64,000 nt of DNA from NCBI RefSeq assembly GCF_005405905.1, contig NZ_BJHU01000021.1, positions 496,001 to 560,000 of the forward strand. Reading direction: 5' to 3'. The notes under the pieces were generated by a model that saw nothing but the letters and a program-made list of their open reading frames with translations, was not told the origin of the DNA and ran no database searches. The position numbers were made by a program, and so were the translations under genes. This stretch comes from Acidovorax sp. NB1. GTDB lineage: Bacteria > Pseudomonadota > Gammaproteobacteria > Burkholderiales > Burkholderiaceae_C. Positions 42,706 through 52,350 of this stretch are shown here, one piece after another. Positions within the stretch are counted from its first letter, which is position 1; each line of letters opens with the position of its first letter.

Positions 42706-44425
42706 CGGTCTGGTCCTGCGTTACACGTGCTACTTCGTCGAGCGTCGTAACGCCTGCAGCAACCTTGCGCAGCCCATCCTCGTACAGGCTGAGCATGCCG
42801 CCCTTCGAGGCAAGTGAGTGCAGCACGTTCGCATCAGCGCCGTCGATGATGGCACGACGCATCGACTCATCCAGCACGAACAGTTCGTGAATGCCAATAC
42901 GCCCTCGATAACCGCTTTGGCGGCACTGGACACAGCCCACCGCACGATAGATAGGTCGATCAGGGTCTGCGAAACGAGCGAGCCCCGTCTGCTCACGCAC
43001 CTGCATGCCAGGTTCGTAAGGCTGTTTGCAATGACTGCACAAAGAGCGCACCAAACGCTGAGCGAGTACACCATTTACAGAGGATGTAATGAGGTAGCTC
43101 TCAACGCCCATGTCTTGCATGCGAATCACAGCCCCCGATGCGGTGTTGGTATGCAACGTAGAGAGTACCAAGTGACCAGTAAGGGCCGATTGAACGGCTA
43201 TCTGCGCAGTCTCGCCGTCACGCATTTCGCCGATCATGATGATGTCGGGATCCTGGCGCAGAATGGAGCGCAGGGCATTGGCGAAAGTCAGATTGATTTG
43301 CGGATGGACCTGGATCTGATTAATGCCTTCAAGCTGATACTCGACCGGATCTTCAACAGTAATAATTTTATTGGCATCGGAGTCGATTTTAGACAAGGCA
43401 GCGTAAAGAGTGGTTGTCTTGCCCGAGCCTGTAGGACCGGTGACCAACAAAATGCCATGGGGCCTGGCCAGCAATTCATTGAATCGCAAAAGCGTGTCTG
43501 ACTCGAAACCCATGGCTTCGAGGTTCAGACGCACACTGGCACGATCGAGCACGCGCATGACCACGCTTTCCCCGTACACAGTGGGTACCGTGGAGACACG
43601 AAGATCCAGCTCGCGCCCCTTCACACGCGTCTTGATCCTACCGTCTTGCGGAAGACGACGCTCTGCAATGTCCAAATGCGCAAGTAACTTCACGCGAGAG
43701 CTGACAGCGGCTGAGAGCCGCGGCGGCACGAGCTCACCGTGATGAATCACTCCGTCAACACGATAACGGACATGGAGCCCATCATCAAATGGCTCCAGGT
43801 GGATATCGGAGGCTCTGAGGTCAATCACACGACCCACGATACTGTTAACCAGCCGAATAACGGGCGCCTCACTCGCCAAATCCTTGAGGTGCTCGATGAA
43901 ATCGATGCCATCAGATCCGTCCCCGAAAATATCACCGTCCTCAGAAACATCTTCAACGGACTCAGCAAGCACCTTCTCAATGTCGCTCTCCAACGCCAAG
44001 TACGGATGAATCCTGCATCCGGATGCCAATTGCATCGCTTTGAGCAAGAACGCGTCCTGTGGAACAGCCATAGCGACATAGAGGTCCAAACCTTCTACGC
44101 GAAGAGGATAAATCGCATGCGCGCGCAAAAACTCCGGCGATAACCCTTCCACCTCTGGCATCGAGTCCGGCAGCTCCTGTGCGGATACGAACGATATGCC
44201 CAGTTGCTTTGAGATAGCCTGCGCCACGTCGCCCTCGGACACGAGCCCCAGGCGAACCAACACGCGACCCAGCATTCCCCCCATTTCACTCTGCGCGGAC
44301 AGCGCACGCTCAAGATCTCGGGCTGTGAGCCTACCGCCTTGCACCAGCAACTCTCCCAGTCGCGTGCGCTCTTCATGCCCCCCTCTTTGCGATGAGGTTT
44401 GCACATCTACTATCGATATGGTCAT
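42698..44425 (-). CDS. gspE: Type II secretion ATPase GspE
   Basis: 575-aa hexameric ATPase powering pseudopilus assembly. The N-terminal GspE domain (about 20-150) has RLGELLVQGGRLTARDLERAL and a second N1-like part. The ATPase core has Walker A GPTGSGKTTTLYAAL (about 327-341), the Asp box, and Walker B DIIMIGEMRDGETA. The C-terminal tetracysteine zinc motif is CSHC ... CVQC. The ATG at 44425 (MTISIVDV) is chosen; upstream sequence in frame is not conserved. First gene of the gsp series, 38 bp after a glycosyltransferase gene on the same strand, so transcription may continue from the rml cluster. Confidence 0.96.
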   Translation of the reverse strand: MTISIVDVQTSSQRGGHEERTRLGELLVQGGRLTARDLERALSAQSEMGGMLGRVLVRLGLVSEGDVAQAISKQLGISFVSAQELPDSMPEVEGLSPEFLRAHAIYPLRVEGLDLYVAMAVPQDAFLLKAMQLASGCRIHPYLALESDIEKVLAESVEDVSEDGDIFGDGSDGIDFIEHLKDLASEAPVIRLVNSIVGRVIDLRASDIHLEPFDDGLHVRYRVDGVIHHGELVPPRLSAAVSSRVKLLAHLDIAERRLPQDGRIKTRVKGRELDLRVSTVPTVYGESVVMRVLDRASVRLNLEAMGFESDTLLRFNELLARPHGILLVTGPTGSGKTTTLYAALSKIDSDANKIITVEDPVEYQLEGINQIQVHPQINLTFANALRSILRQDPDIIMIGEMRDGETAQIAVQSALTGHLVLSTLHTNTASGAVIRMQDMGVESYLITSSVNGVLAQRLVRSLCSHCKQPYEPGMQVREQTGLARFADPDRPIYRAVGCVQCRQSGYRGRIGIHELFVLDESMRRAIIDGADANVLHSLASKGGMLSLYEDGLRKVAAGVTTLDEVARVTQDQTDA

Positions 44426-44463
44426 GAGATTCTCTGGAAACACGTTGCGCCGCCATTGTGCCG

Positions 44464-45435
44464 CTACCACAGAAATAGACGGCAAAAATTGTCTAACATC
44501 GGCCCCTTGTAGTACTTGCCATAACCCCCGAGACGCCTCCAGACAGACAGCCTCCGCCAATGCAAGTAGTCACGGACCTGAAGATCGTTCAAGCCACGCT
44601 CAAGTAGTCGCTCCTGCAGTGCCTGGGCTTGATCCAGCGTCTCTAGCCCCAGCCATCGGATTCGAGCCATAGTTCGAGGACCATCACAGACTATTCGTAG
44701 AATCCTGTCGCCAATCTCCCTGCTTCTTGCACCCACTTGGTTACCTCCATGCTGGCGGTACAGAACAAGCGGATCCGTCAGAAAATGTCGGCGCCCCTGG
44801 CAACTCAGCAAAGCACACCACCAGTCGTGCATCACAACCCGGGGGGGCAGTGGCAATGCTAGGTTCAACAAAGCTTGATTCACCATCGTGGCGCAGCCAG
44901 TGACGTGGTTGACACCAAGCAATACGGGTAGCGTCATCGAAGAAACATTGATGCGCTGCTGCCGAATAAAAGAGGCCGCAACAGTGTGAAGACTCTCGTC
45001 AACAACACGTAAATCAGAATGCACGAGGCACGGCATGCTGGCATCGCATTCAAGCTCCGTCATAGCTTGGACAAAACGCTCAACTTTGTGCGGTAGCCAG
45101 ACGTCATCCTGATCACAAAAAGCTATCCAACGCGCGCTCCCATCCTTCGCTGAAGCAGCCATGAGTGCCTCAAAATTGCGCGCTACTCCTCGACCTGGAT
45201 GGGGGTTGGACACCCATTGAATCCAACCCGCCGTCATTCGCTGAGCGAACGCTTGGACAACGGAAACAGTCGCGTCGCTCGATCCATCGTCACTGACCAG
45301 TATCCGTATATTGGGATAGGTTTGAGCGGCCAGAGACTCCAGTTGCGCTTCAATGTACCGAGCGCCATTGTAGGTAGCCAATAAAACATCAACCAAAGGC
45401 CCCCCCCCCAACATAGGCTGTGCCTCAACTGTCAT
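44464..45435 (-). CDS. Family 2 glycosyltransferase, rhamnosyltransferase-like
   Basis: 323-aa GT2 (GT-A fold) enzyme: VDVLLATYNGARYIEAQLESL at the N terminus, VSDDGSSDAT, and the metal/nucleotide site FCDQDDVWLPHK. The mid region HDWWCALL and the acceptor part YRQHGGNQVG are typical of WsaE-like and other rhamnosyl or glucosyl transferases of O-antigen clusters. The ATG at 45435 overlaps the upstream stop in ATGA, so translation is coupled. Sitting after rmlBDAC suggests dTDP-rhamnose as donor, not proven. Confidence 0.86.
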   Translation of the reverse strand: MTVEAQPMLGGGPLVDVLLATYNGARYIEAQLESLAAQTYPNIRILVSDDGSSDATVSVVQAFAQRMTAGWIQWVSNPHPGRGVARNFEALMAASAKDGSARWIAFCDQDDVWLPHKVERFVQAMTELECDASMPCLVHSDLRVVDESLHTVAASFIRQQRINVSSMTLPVLLGVNHVTGCATMVNQALLNLALPLPPRVVMHDWWCALLSCQGRRHFLTDPLVLYRQHGGNQVGARSREIGDRILRIVCDGPRTMARIRWLGLETLDQAQALQERLLERGLNDLQVRDYLHWRRLSVWRRLGGYGKYYKGPMLDNFCRLFLW

Positions 45436-46604
45436 GCTGACGGACAGCACTGCTCATACATGAGCGATTCGTAGGCATCGGTAATTTGCTCCCAGTCATA
45501 GAACGATTGCACGACTTGCCGAGCACGCTCAGCGCGCTTCTGCCGCTCTTCGTGCGTGCGATGGAACCAGTCCTGCAAGCACGCAGCCAGTTGCTGCGAA
45601 GTACGAAAGTAATCGGCAGCATCCCGGGCCACCTCGCTATTGAACTCGTTGTCATGCGCGATGACCCAGTTGCCGCAGGCCAATGCCTCCAGCAATGAGG
45701 GGTTAGTCCCCCCCACCGAGTGGCCGTGCAGGTAGCAGGCTGCATGCACGCGCAGGCTCTGGAGCTGAGCAACATCGTAGATGCCTCCAACAAACCGCAC
45801 TCGCTCACTGGCCAGCGCCTTCAGTTGCCGCTGGTAGGGCGTGCCGCCTGACACATCCCCCACCACCACCAGGGGCCAGTCGCTCCCATGCAGCAGATAC
45901 CCTTGGACGATCTCCAGAATATGGTTCTCCGGCTCCGGCCGAGCCACCACCAGCATGTAGCGATGCGCTTGCAAGCCCCAGTTGGCAAGCACCGAGGGAT
46001 CGGCCGCTTCGGCAGGAACCAGTTCAGCGCCATACGCAACAAAACTGGTCGGAGCGCCCCACGGGTAGTTCTGGCGGAACCGCTGGGCAATAGCCTCAGC
46101 GTCTGCGATCAGGCGCGTTGCCACCTTGGTGGACATCCACTCCATGCACCGCAGGTAAGTGCGGGCCCCCCTGCCCCACTTGCTGCGGGCCCATTCCAGC
46201 CCGTCCACATTGATCCAGACCGGCACGCCGAAGACGCGCGGCCACCAGCAGGCCCAGGCCGCACCATAGCCCAGCATGTAGACGAGGTCGTAGTCACGGC
46301 GCGCATCCCACAGGCAAGCGCAATCGTAGGCCAGCACCGAGGCCGCGCCCCAACGGGGACGACGCCGGGTGCGGACCCGGACCCCTTGGTACAAGGTATC
46401 TGCAACCGGGCGATCCCCGCCCTCGGCATAGACCGTGACCTGGTGCCCACGGGCGACCAGTCGCGTAGCCAACTGCTCGGCAAAGGTCTCAAAACCACCG
46501 TAGCTTGCAGGAATACCCCGCGCCCCAAGGATGGCGATGCGCAATGAGGCTGGAGGGCTATCGACTCCGGGGGCCTTGGGCGCTGGAGCCAGAGAGCCCG
46601 TCAA
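45432..46604 (-). CDS. GT4 glycosyltransferase with DUF1972 N-terminal domain
   Basis: About 390-aa GT-B glycosyltransferase with the DUF1972 opening RIAILGARGIPASYGGFETFAEQLA (first part shown in evidence as RIAILGARGIPASYGGF) and the GT4 C-terminal part (HGHSVGGTNPSLLEALACG, then AHDNEFNSEV). Relatives transfer rhamnose or related sugars in O-antigen synthesis. The start is uncertain. TTG at 46604 overlaps the rmlC stop (TTGA) and has GAGG 7 bases upstream; TTG at 46544 immediately before RIAILGARG matches the usual N terminus but has no visible ribosome site. The frame continues upstream only as shadow of rmlC. Confidence 0.82.
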   Translation of the reverse strand: MTGSLAPAPKAPGVDSPPASLRIAILGARGIPASYGGFETFAEQLATRLVARGHQVTVYAEGGDRPVADTLYQGVRVRTRRRPRWGAASVLAYDCACLWDARRDYDLVYMLGYGAAWACWWPRVFGVPVWINVDGLEWARSKWGRGARTYLRCMEWMSTKVATRLIADAEAIAQRFRQNYPWGAPTSFVAYGAELVPAEAADPSVLANWGLQAHRYMLVVARPEPENHILEIVQGYLLHGSDWPLVVVGDVSGGTPYQRQLKALASERVRFVGGIYDVAQLQSLRVHAACYLHGHSVGGTNPSLLEALACGNWVIAHDNEFNSEVARDAADYFRTSQQLAACLQDWFHRTHEERQKRAERARQVVQSFYDWEQITDAYESLMYEQCCPSA

Positions 46605-47146
46605 AGGTCGGCCTCGGCCAGCCAACGCCCTGCCTGGTCTTTCGCAGACAGCTGGATGGCCGCCTCCACGGAAGGCCAGGCAATGGCCAGCTGCGGATCG
46701 TCCCAGCGGATGCAGCGCTCGTGCTCGGGGCTGTAGTAGTCCGTGGTCTTGTAGAGAAAGTCGGCCGATTCGGAAAGCACCAGAAAGCCATGGGCCAAGC
46801 CCGGCGGCACCCAGAGTTGCCGGTGGTTGTCTTCCGTCAGCAGTGCACCCACCCATTGGCCGAAGGTGGGCGAACCCTTGCGGATATCCACCGCCACATC
46901 GAACACGGCCCCGCGCACAACCCGCACCAGCTTGCCCTGGGCCCGGGGTGGCAACTGGTAGTGCAGGCCACGCAGCACGCCCTGGCTGCTGCGGCTGTGG
47001 TTGTCCTGCACGAACGCATGGTTCGTGCCCGTGGCTTCATTGAAGGCCTGCTGATTGAAACTCTCGTAGAAAAAACCTCGGCTGTCACCGAACACCTTGG
47101 GTTCGATCAATACAACGTCGGGGATGGATTGCCGGATAGCTTGCAT
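46601..47146 (-). CDS. rmlC: dTDP-4-dehydrorhamnose 3,5-epimerase
   Basis: 181-aa cupin-fold epimerase, third step in dTDP-L-rhamnose synthesis. Motifs: FGDSRGFFYESFNQ, QDNHSRSSQGVLRGLHYQ (catalytic His), GAVFDVAVDIRKGSPTFG, VPPGLAHGF and the Tyr in YKTTDYYSPEHE. Complete length. It starts 6 bp after the rmlA stop. Confidence 0.96.
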   Translation of the reverse strand: MQAIRQSIPDVVLIEPKVFGDSRGFFYESFNQQAFNEATGTNHAFVQDNHSRSSQGVLRGLHYQLPPRAQGKLVRVVRGAVFDVAVDIRKGSPTFGQWVGALLTEDNHRQLWVPPGLAHGFLVLSESADFLYKTTDYYSPEHERCIRWDDPQLAIAWPSVEAAIQLSAKDQAGRWLAEADL

Positions 47147-47152
47147 GGCGGA

Positions 47153-48037
47153 TCAATAGACCTTGTCGTTCAACAGGCGCTGCAGGTACTGGCCGTAGCC
47201 GTTCTTGGCCAGGGGTTGGGCCAGGCGCTCCAGCTGCGTGCTGTCAATCCAGCCCGAGCGCCACGAAATCTCTTCGGGGCATGCAATCTTCAAGCCCTGG
47301 CGGTGTTCCAGCGTCGCAATGAACTGCCCCGCTTCGAGCAGGCTCTCGTGGGTGCCTGTGTCGAGCCATGCGTAGCCGCGCCCCATGATTTCCACGCTCA
47401 GCTGGCCCTGGTCCAGATAAAGGCGGTTCAGGTCGGTGATTTCCAGCTCTCCGCGCGGCGAAGGCTTGAGGGCCTTGGCCATCTGGACCACCTGGCTGTC
47501 GTAGAAGTACAGGCCCGTGACCGCATAGCTGCTCTTGGGCTGCGCAGGCTTTTCCTCCAGCGACAGCACCTTGCCCTGGGCATCGAACTCGGCCACGCCG
47601 TAACGCTCAGGATCCTGAACATGGTAGGCAAACACGCTGGCGCCCACCGTGCGCTGCTGGGCACTGCCAAGCAGTTCGTGAAAGTCGTGGCCATAGAAAA
47701 TGTTGTCGCCCAGCACCAAAGCGCTGGGGGCGCCATCCAGAAACGCCTCGCCGATCACGAACGCCTGCGCCAGGCCATCCGGGCTGGGCTGCACCGCGTA
47801 CTGCAGGTTCAAACCCCACTGGCTGCCATCCCCCAGCAACTGCGCAAACCGCGGCGTGTCCTGCGGGGTGCTGATGATGAGGATGTCGCGGATGCCCGCC
47901 AGCATCAGGGTGCTCAGCGGGTAGTAAATCATGGGCTTGTCGTACACCGGCAGCAGTTGCTTGCTGATGGCCAGGGTGGCGGGGTGCAGCCGGGTGCCGG
48001 AGCCGCCGGCCAGGATGATGCCTTTGCGTTGCGTCAT
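47153..48037 (-). CDS. rmlA: Glucose-1-phosphate thymidylyltransferase
   Basis: 294-aa nucleotidyltransferase making dTDP-glucose, first step to dTDP-rhamnose. Signature [17 protein letters not shown] with catalytic Lys in [17 protein letters not shown], the metal Asp in [10 protein letters not shown], and [20 protein letters not shown]. The ATG at 48037 (MTQRKG) follows the usual start; the upstream part of the frame overlaps rmlD. The gap to rmlD is 13 bp. Confidence 0.96.
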   Translation of the reverse strand: MTQRKGIILAGGSGTRLHPATLAISKQLLPVYDKPMIYYPLSTLMLAGIRDILIISTPQDTPRFAQLLGDGSQWGLNLQYAVQPSPDGLAQAFVIGEAFLDGAPSALVLGDNIFYGHDFHELLGSAQQRTVGASVFAYHVQDPERYGVAEFDAQGKVLSLEEKPAQPKSSYAVTGLYFYDSQVVQMAKALKPSPRGELEITDLNRLYLDQGQLSVEIMGRGYAWLDTGTHESLLEAGQFIATLEHRQGLKIACPEEISWRSGWIDSTQLERLAQPLAKNGYGQYLQRLLNDKVY

Positions 48038-48050
48038 GTGGGGGTGCCGT

Positions 48051-48941
48051 TCAAAGAATTTCAGCCAGCATGCGCGCCACACCCGTCTGCCAATGGGGCA
48101 GCTGGAGGCCAAAGGTGGTCTGCAGCTTGTCGGTGTTCAGGCGCGAGTTGTGCGGACGCACGGCCGGGGTCGGGAAGGCGCTCGTGGGGACTGGCGCCAC
48201 CTCTTTAGCTACTATTTTAATAGCTGAATTTTCAATACCAGTGCGCGCAAGCACGTATTTTGCATATGCATTCCAGGTCGTTTCACCTGCGGCCACACAG
48301 TGGTACAGGCCCGCGTCCTCGGGGTGCTTGTGCAGATGGCGCAGCGCGTGGGCGGTGACATCGGCCAGCAGGTCGGCGCCGGTCGGGGCACCCCATTGGT
48401 CGTCGATCACGGTCAGGCGCTCGCGCTCCTGGGCCAGGCGCAGCATGGTCTTGGCAAAGTTGCCACCGCGCGCGGCATAGACCCAGCTGGTGCGCAGGAT
48501 CAGGTGCTTGGCACCAGCCTCAGCGATCAGCTGCTCGCCTTCGAGCTTGGTGCGGCCGTACACGCTCAGCGGCGCAGGCTGGTCGGTTTCGACCCAAGGG
48601 CGGGTGCCACTGCCATCGAAGACGTAGTCGGTGCTGTAGTGCACCAGCCAGGCGCCCAGCTTGGCCGCCTCCTGCGCAATCGCGCCAGGGGTGGTGGCGT
48701 TCAGGGTGCGCGCGAAGTCGGCCTCGCTCTCAGCCTTGTCCACGGCAGTGTGGGCTGCGGCATTGACGATGACGTCGGGGCGCAGGGCGCGCACCGTCTC
48801 GGCCACGCCAGCGGGGTTCGCGAAGTCGCCGCAATGCTCGGTGCTGTCGAAGTCCAGCGCCGTGACCGTGCCCAGCACGGACAGGCTGCGCTGCAGCTCC
48901 CAACCGACCTGGCCGCCTTTGCCAAAGAGCAGGATGTTCAT
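48051..48941 (-). CDS. rmlD: dTDP-4-dehydrorhamnose reductase
   Basis: 296-aa NADPH-dependent SDR reductase, last step of dTDP-L-rhamnose synthesis. Visible are the Rossmann motif [23 protein letters not shown] and the YGRTK catalytic pair, then [15 protein letters not shown]. The ATG at 48941 overlaps the rmlB stop by 4 bp (ATGA). Odd point: codons for the [11 protein letters not shown] segment fall in an unusually AT-rich patch with the dispersed repeat sequence GCTATTAAAATAGTAGCT (48205-48230). Confidence 0.95.
   Translation of the reverse strand: MNILLFGKGGQVGWELQRSLSVLGTVTALDFDSTEHCGDFANPAGVAETVRALRPDVIVNAAAHTAVDKAESEADFARTLNATTPGAIAQEAAKLGAWLVHYSTDYVFDGSGTRPWVETDQPAPLSVYGRTKLEGEQLIAEAGAKHLILRTSWVYAARGGNFAKTMLRLAQERERLTVIDDQWGAPTGADLLADVTAHALRHLHKHPEDAGLYHCVAAGETTWNAYAKYVLARTGIENSAIKIVAKEVAPVPTSAFPTPAVRPHNSRLNTDKLQTTFGLQLPHWQTGVARMLAEIL
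48205..48230 (-). repeat. AT-rich GCTATT repeat fragment in rmlD
   Basis: Plus-strand TAGCTACTATTTTAATAGCT resembles the arms of the dispersed hairpin family. It encodes AIKIVA in frame in the region just before the conserved [11 protein letters not shown] motif of rmlD. Confidence 0.45.
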
Positions 48942-50026
48942 GCGCGGGCGTCCGCAGCGGGGGCGGGCTGCTGCTCGTACTGGGTTTCTACCCAGTCGCG
49001 GTAGGCGCCGGTCTGCACGTTGGCCACCCAGTCGGCATGCTCCAGATACCACTGCACGGTCTTACGGATGCCGGTGTCGAAGGTTTCGGCAGGCTTCCAG
49101 CCCAGCTCGCGCTCGATCTTGCGGGCGTCGATAGCGTAGCGGCGGTCGTGGCCCGGGCGGTCCTTCACATAGGTGATCTGGGTGCGGTAGCTCTGGCCGT
49201 CGGCGCGGGGACGCAGCTCGTCGAGCAGGCTGCACACCATGTTCACGATCTCGATGTTGGGCTTCTCGTTCCAGCCGCCCACGTTGTAGGTCTCGCCGGG
49301 AGCCCCGGCTTCCAACACACGGCGGATGGCGCTGCAGTGGTCCTTCACGTACAGCCAGTCGCGCACCTGCATGCCGTCGCCATACACCGGCAGGTTCTTG
49401 CCAGCCAGGGCGTTGACGATCATCAGCGGGATCAGCTTCTCGGGGAAGTGATAGGGCCCGTAGTTGTTGCTGCAGTTGGTAGTGAGCACCGGCAGGCCGT
49501 AGGTGTGGTGCCAGGCGCGCACCAGGTGGTCGCTGGCGGCCTTGCTGGCGCTGTAGGGGCTGTTGGGCTCAAAGCCGCGCGTCTCGGCGAAGGCCGGGTC
49601 GGTGGGTGCGAGCGAGCCGTACACCTCGTCGGTGGACACGTGCAGGAAGCGGAAGGCCGGGCGCTCGCCCTCGGGCAGTGCGCCCCAGTAGGCGCGCACG
49701 GCTTCGAGCAGGCGGAACGAGCCCACGATGTTGGTCTGGATGAAATCCTCGGGCCCGTGGATGGAGCGGTCCACATGTGACTCGGCCGCGAAGTTGACCA
49801 CCGCGCGGGGCTTGTGTTCTGCCAGCAGGCGGGCGAGCAGGGCGGAGTCGCCGATGTCGCCCTGCACGAAGATGTGGCGCGCGTCGCCCTTGATCCCATC
49901 CAGGTTGTGCAGGTTGCCCGCGTAGGTGAGCTTGTCGAGGTTGACCACGGGCTCGCTGGAGGCAGCAAGCCAGTCAAAAACGAAATTGGCGCCAATGAAA
50001 CCTGCGCCGCCAGTAACCAGAATCAT
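48938..50026 (-). CDS. rmlB: dTDP-glucose 4,6-dehydratase
   Basis: 362-aa extended SDR enzyme, second step of dTDP-rhamnose synthesis. The NAD motif is [17 protein letters not shown], and the catalytic residues lie in [11 protein letters not shown] and [32 protein letters not shown] is the substrate loop. First of the minus-strand rml series B-D-A-C followed by two glycosyltransferases. Confidence 0.96.
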   Translation of the reverse strand: MILVTGGAGFIGANFVFDWLAASSEPVVNLDKLTYAGNLHNLDGIKGDARHIFVQGDIGDSALLARLLAEHKPRAVVNFAAESHVDRSIHGPEDFIQTNIVGSFRLLEAVRAYWGALPEGERPAFRFLHVSTDEVYGSLAPTDPAFAETRGFEPNSPYSASKAASDHLVRAWHHTYGLPVLTTNCSNNYGPYHFPEKLIPLMIVNALAGKNLPVYGDGMQVRDWLYVKDHCSAIRRVLEAGAPGETYNVGGWNEKPNIEIVNMVCSLLDELRPRADGQSYRTQITYVKDRPGHDRRYAIDARKIERELGWKPAETFDTGIRKTVQWYLEHADWVANVQTGAYRDWVETQYEQQPAPAADARA

Positions 50027-50137
50027 GGGATGGGCTGTGTGAAATGCCTGCTCGGCAGAACCCGCGATTATCCCACCCCGCCCGGCTACCGGGTAACAGA
50101 GTTCAACGCGCGCCTCCCGAGGCAGATGGAGGCGTCA

Positions 50138-52123
50138 TTAGAAGTGGATACCACGCATCATCTGCTGCAGCGCCACCGCCTCTGCAGACAGCTGCGGTTT
50201 GGCGTCCTTGCCGCCCTTGGCAGCAGTGGAATCCGGGAACATGCGGAAGCTGGTGTTCATGGTGATCTGCGCCACGCGCGGCACCAGCGCATGCAACAAC
50301 TGCCCAGTGATGCCCAGGCGCGTGGCAATGCGCACGGGCTTGAAGATGCAGGCCTGGGCAATCATGTCGGCCGCCTCTTCCGGCGCCAGGGTGGGTACGT
50401 TGTTGTAGATCTTGGTCGGCGCGATCATGGGCGTGCGCACCAACGGCATGTTGATGGTGGTGAAGGTGATGCCCTGGTCGGCGAACTCGCTCGACGCACA
50501 ACGGGTCCACGCATCCAGCGCCGCCTTGCTGGCCACATAGGCCGAGAAGCGCGGGGCATTGGTCAGCACGCCGATGGAGCTGATGTTGACCACATGCCCT
50601 TTGCGCTTTTCTACCATGCCGGGCAGGAAGCCCATGGTCACGCGCAGGCAGCCGAAGTAATTCAGCTGCATAGTGCGCTCGTAGTCGTGGAAGCGGTCGT
50701 AGCTCGACTCGATGGCGCGGCGGATGGAGCGGCCTGCGTTGTTGATGAGGAAGTCCACGCCGCCGTGGTTGTCGATGAGCAGCTGCACGAAACGGTCGCA
50801 GTCCACCATGTCCGCAATGTCGGCCGAATAAGCGATGAACTGGTAGCCCTTGGCCTTGGCTTCTGCACAGGCTTCGTCGAGCTTGTCCTGGTCGCGGCCG
50901 CAGATGATGGTGGTGGCGCCCGCCTCGGCAAACTTGTGCGCCGCCGCCAGGCCGATGCCCGACGAGCCGCCTGTGATGAGCACCACTTTGCCCGCCACCG
51001 TGCCCTTGAGCGTGCGGTCGATGAACAGTTCGGGGTCGAGGTTGCGCTCCCAGTAGTCCCACAGGCGCCAGGCGTAGTCCTTGAGGTTGGGGCAGCTCAC
51101 ACCCGAGCCCTTGAGCGCCGCCAGGGTTTCGCGGCAGTCAAAGCGCGTGGGGTAGTTCACAAACGTGAGCATGTCCTCGGGCAGGCCCAGGTCCTTCAAG
51201 ACGGCATTGCGCACGCGGCGCACGGGCGCCATGGCCATCAGGCTCTTCTTGATGCCCTTGGGGATGAACCCCAGCAGCGCGGCGTTGATGAACAGGTTCA
51301 TGCGCGGCGCATGGGCCGCGCGGCTGAAGATGTCCAGCACATCGCCCACGCGGTAGCCCACCGGGTCCACCAGGTGGTAGCACTTCTTGGTGATGTCCTT
51401 CTGGTGGCTGATGACGTTGAGTGCATTCACCACGAAGTCCACCGGCACGATGTTCACGCGCCCCCCCTCCAGGCCCACGGTGGGCATCCAGGGCGGCAGC
51501 AGCTGGCGCAGGCGCTGGATGAGCTTGAAGAAATAGTAGGGGCCGTCGATCTTGTCCATCTCGCCGGTTGTGCTGTCGCCCACGACCATGGCGGGGCGGT
51601 ACACCGTCCAGGGCACCTTGCAGTCCTGGCGCACGATCTTCTCGCTTTCGTGCTTGGTCTGGAAATACGGGTGGTCCAGGCCCTCGGCCTCTTCGAACAT
51701 GTCCTCGCGGAACACGCCTTCGTACAGGCCGGCGGCCGCGATGGACGAGACATGGTGGAAGTGGCCGGCATCGATGGCCTTGGCCAGGTCCACCGTATTG
51801 CGCGTGCCTTCGATGTTCACAGCCACCTGGGTTTCCTCATCGGCGCCCAGGTCATAGACAGCTGCCAGGTGGTAAAAATGGTCGACCTGCCCCTTGAGCT
51901 TCTTCACATCATCGGCCGCCACGCCCAGCTTTTTGGCGGTGAGGTCGCCAAACACAGGGACAGCGCGTGCAGGCCCCACGCCCCAGAAGCTGCGCAGGTC
52001 GGCCACCTTGTCGGCACTCTCCTTGCGGATCAGGAAGTGAACCACCGCCCCCTTGCGCTCCAGCAACTTCTTCACGAGCCGCTTGCCAATGAACCCCGTT
52101 GCCCCCGTCACGAAATACTGCAT
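50138..52123 (-). CDS. Alcohol-forming fatty acyl-CoA reductase, two-domain type
   Basis: 661-aa protein of two SDR domains. The N-terminal domain (about 1-360; TGATGFIGKRLVKKLL, HVSSIAAAGLYEGVFRED, catalytic YFQTKHESEK) is the aldehyde-reducing NAD_binding_4 type. The C-terminal domain (about 375-610; LITGGSSGIGLAA, NNAGRSIRRAIE, ISSIGVLTNAPRFSAY with YVASK) is the acyl-CoA-reducing Acr1 type. Length and motif order agree with the Marinobacter enzyme Maqu_2507, which makes fatty alcohol from fatty acyl-CoA with NADPH. From memory, long runs such as HVSSIAAAGL and RFHDYERTMQLNYFG match closely. A strong GAGGAG site precedes the ATG at 52123. Divergent from a phasin gene. Confidence 0.82.
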   Translation of the reverse strand: MQYFVTGATGFIGKRLVKKLLERKGAVVHFLIRKESADKVADLRSFWGVGPARAVPVFGDLTAKKLGVAADDVKKLKGQVDHFYHLAAVYDLGADEETQVAVNIEGTRNTVDLAKAIDAGHFHHVSSIAAAGLYEGVFREDMFEEAEGLDHPYFQTKHESEKIVRQDCKVPWTVYRPAMVVGDSTTGEMDKIDGPYYFFKLIQRLRQLLPPWMPTVGLEGGRVNIVPVDFVVNALNVISHQKDITKKCYHLVDPVGYRVGDVLDIFSRAAHAPRMNLFINAALLGFIPKGIKKSLMAMAPVRRVRNAVLKDLGLPEDMLTFVNYPTRFDCRETLAALKGSGVSCPNLKDYAWRLWDYWERNLDPELFIDRTLKGTVAGKVVLITGGSSGIGLAAAHKFAEAGATTIICGRDQDKLDEACAEAKAKGYQFIAYSADIADMVDCDRFVQLLIDNHGGVDFLINNAGRSIRRAIESSYDRFHDYERTMQLNYFGCLRVTMGFLPGMVEKRKGHVVNISSIGVLTNAPRFSAYVASKAALDAWTRCASSEFADQGITFTTINMPLVRTPMIAPTKIYNNVPTLAPEEAADMIAQACIFKPVRIATRLGITGQLLHALVPRVAQITMNTSFRMFPDSTAAKGGKDAKPQLSAEAVALQQMMRGIHF

Positions 52124-52235
52124 GGATAACTCCTCTGAGATAACTTCATTCTTGCCCAAGGCCTGCGCACCCCGATTCAGCAGAAACCCGCGCCGATACT
52201 AGGCAAGCTTGGCCTGCGGATGCTAGATGGCGCGC

Positions 52236-52260
52236 TCTACATTTTTAGGAGCGCACGCCT
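52236..52260 (+). repeat. Partial GCTATT-family fragment in the reductase-phasin promoter region
   Basis: CTACATTTTTAGGAGCGCAC shares the TTTTTAGGAGC tail of the copies at 56435 and 57735. It lies in the 227-bp divergent region between the acyl-CoA reductase (minus) and phasin (plus). Short match; it may be a decayed end. Confidence 0.4.
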
Positions 52261-52350
52261 ACACCTTGCACGCCGTGCGGCGTACAGTGCGGCCATGCGT
52301 CGAAGGCACACCGCCCCGGCAAACCCAACCAACCGCACAACGGAGGCCCC

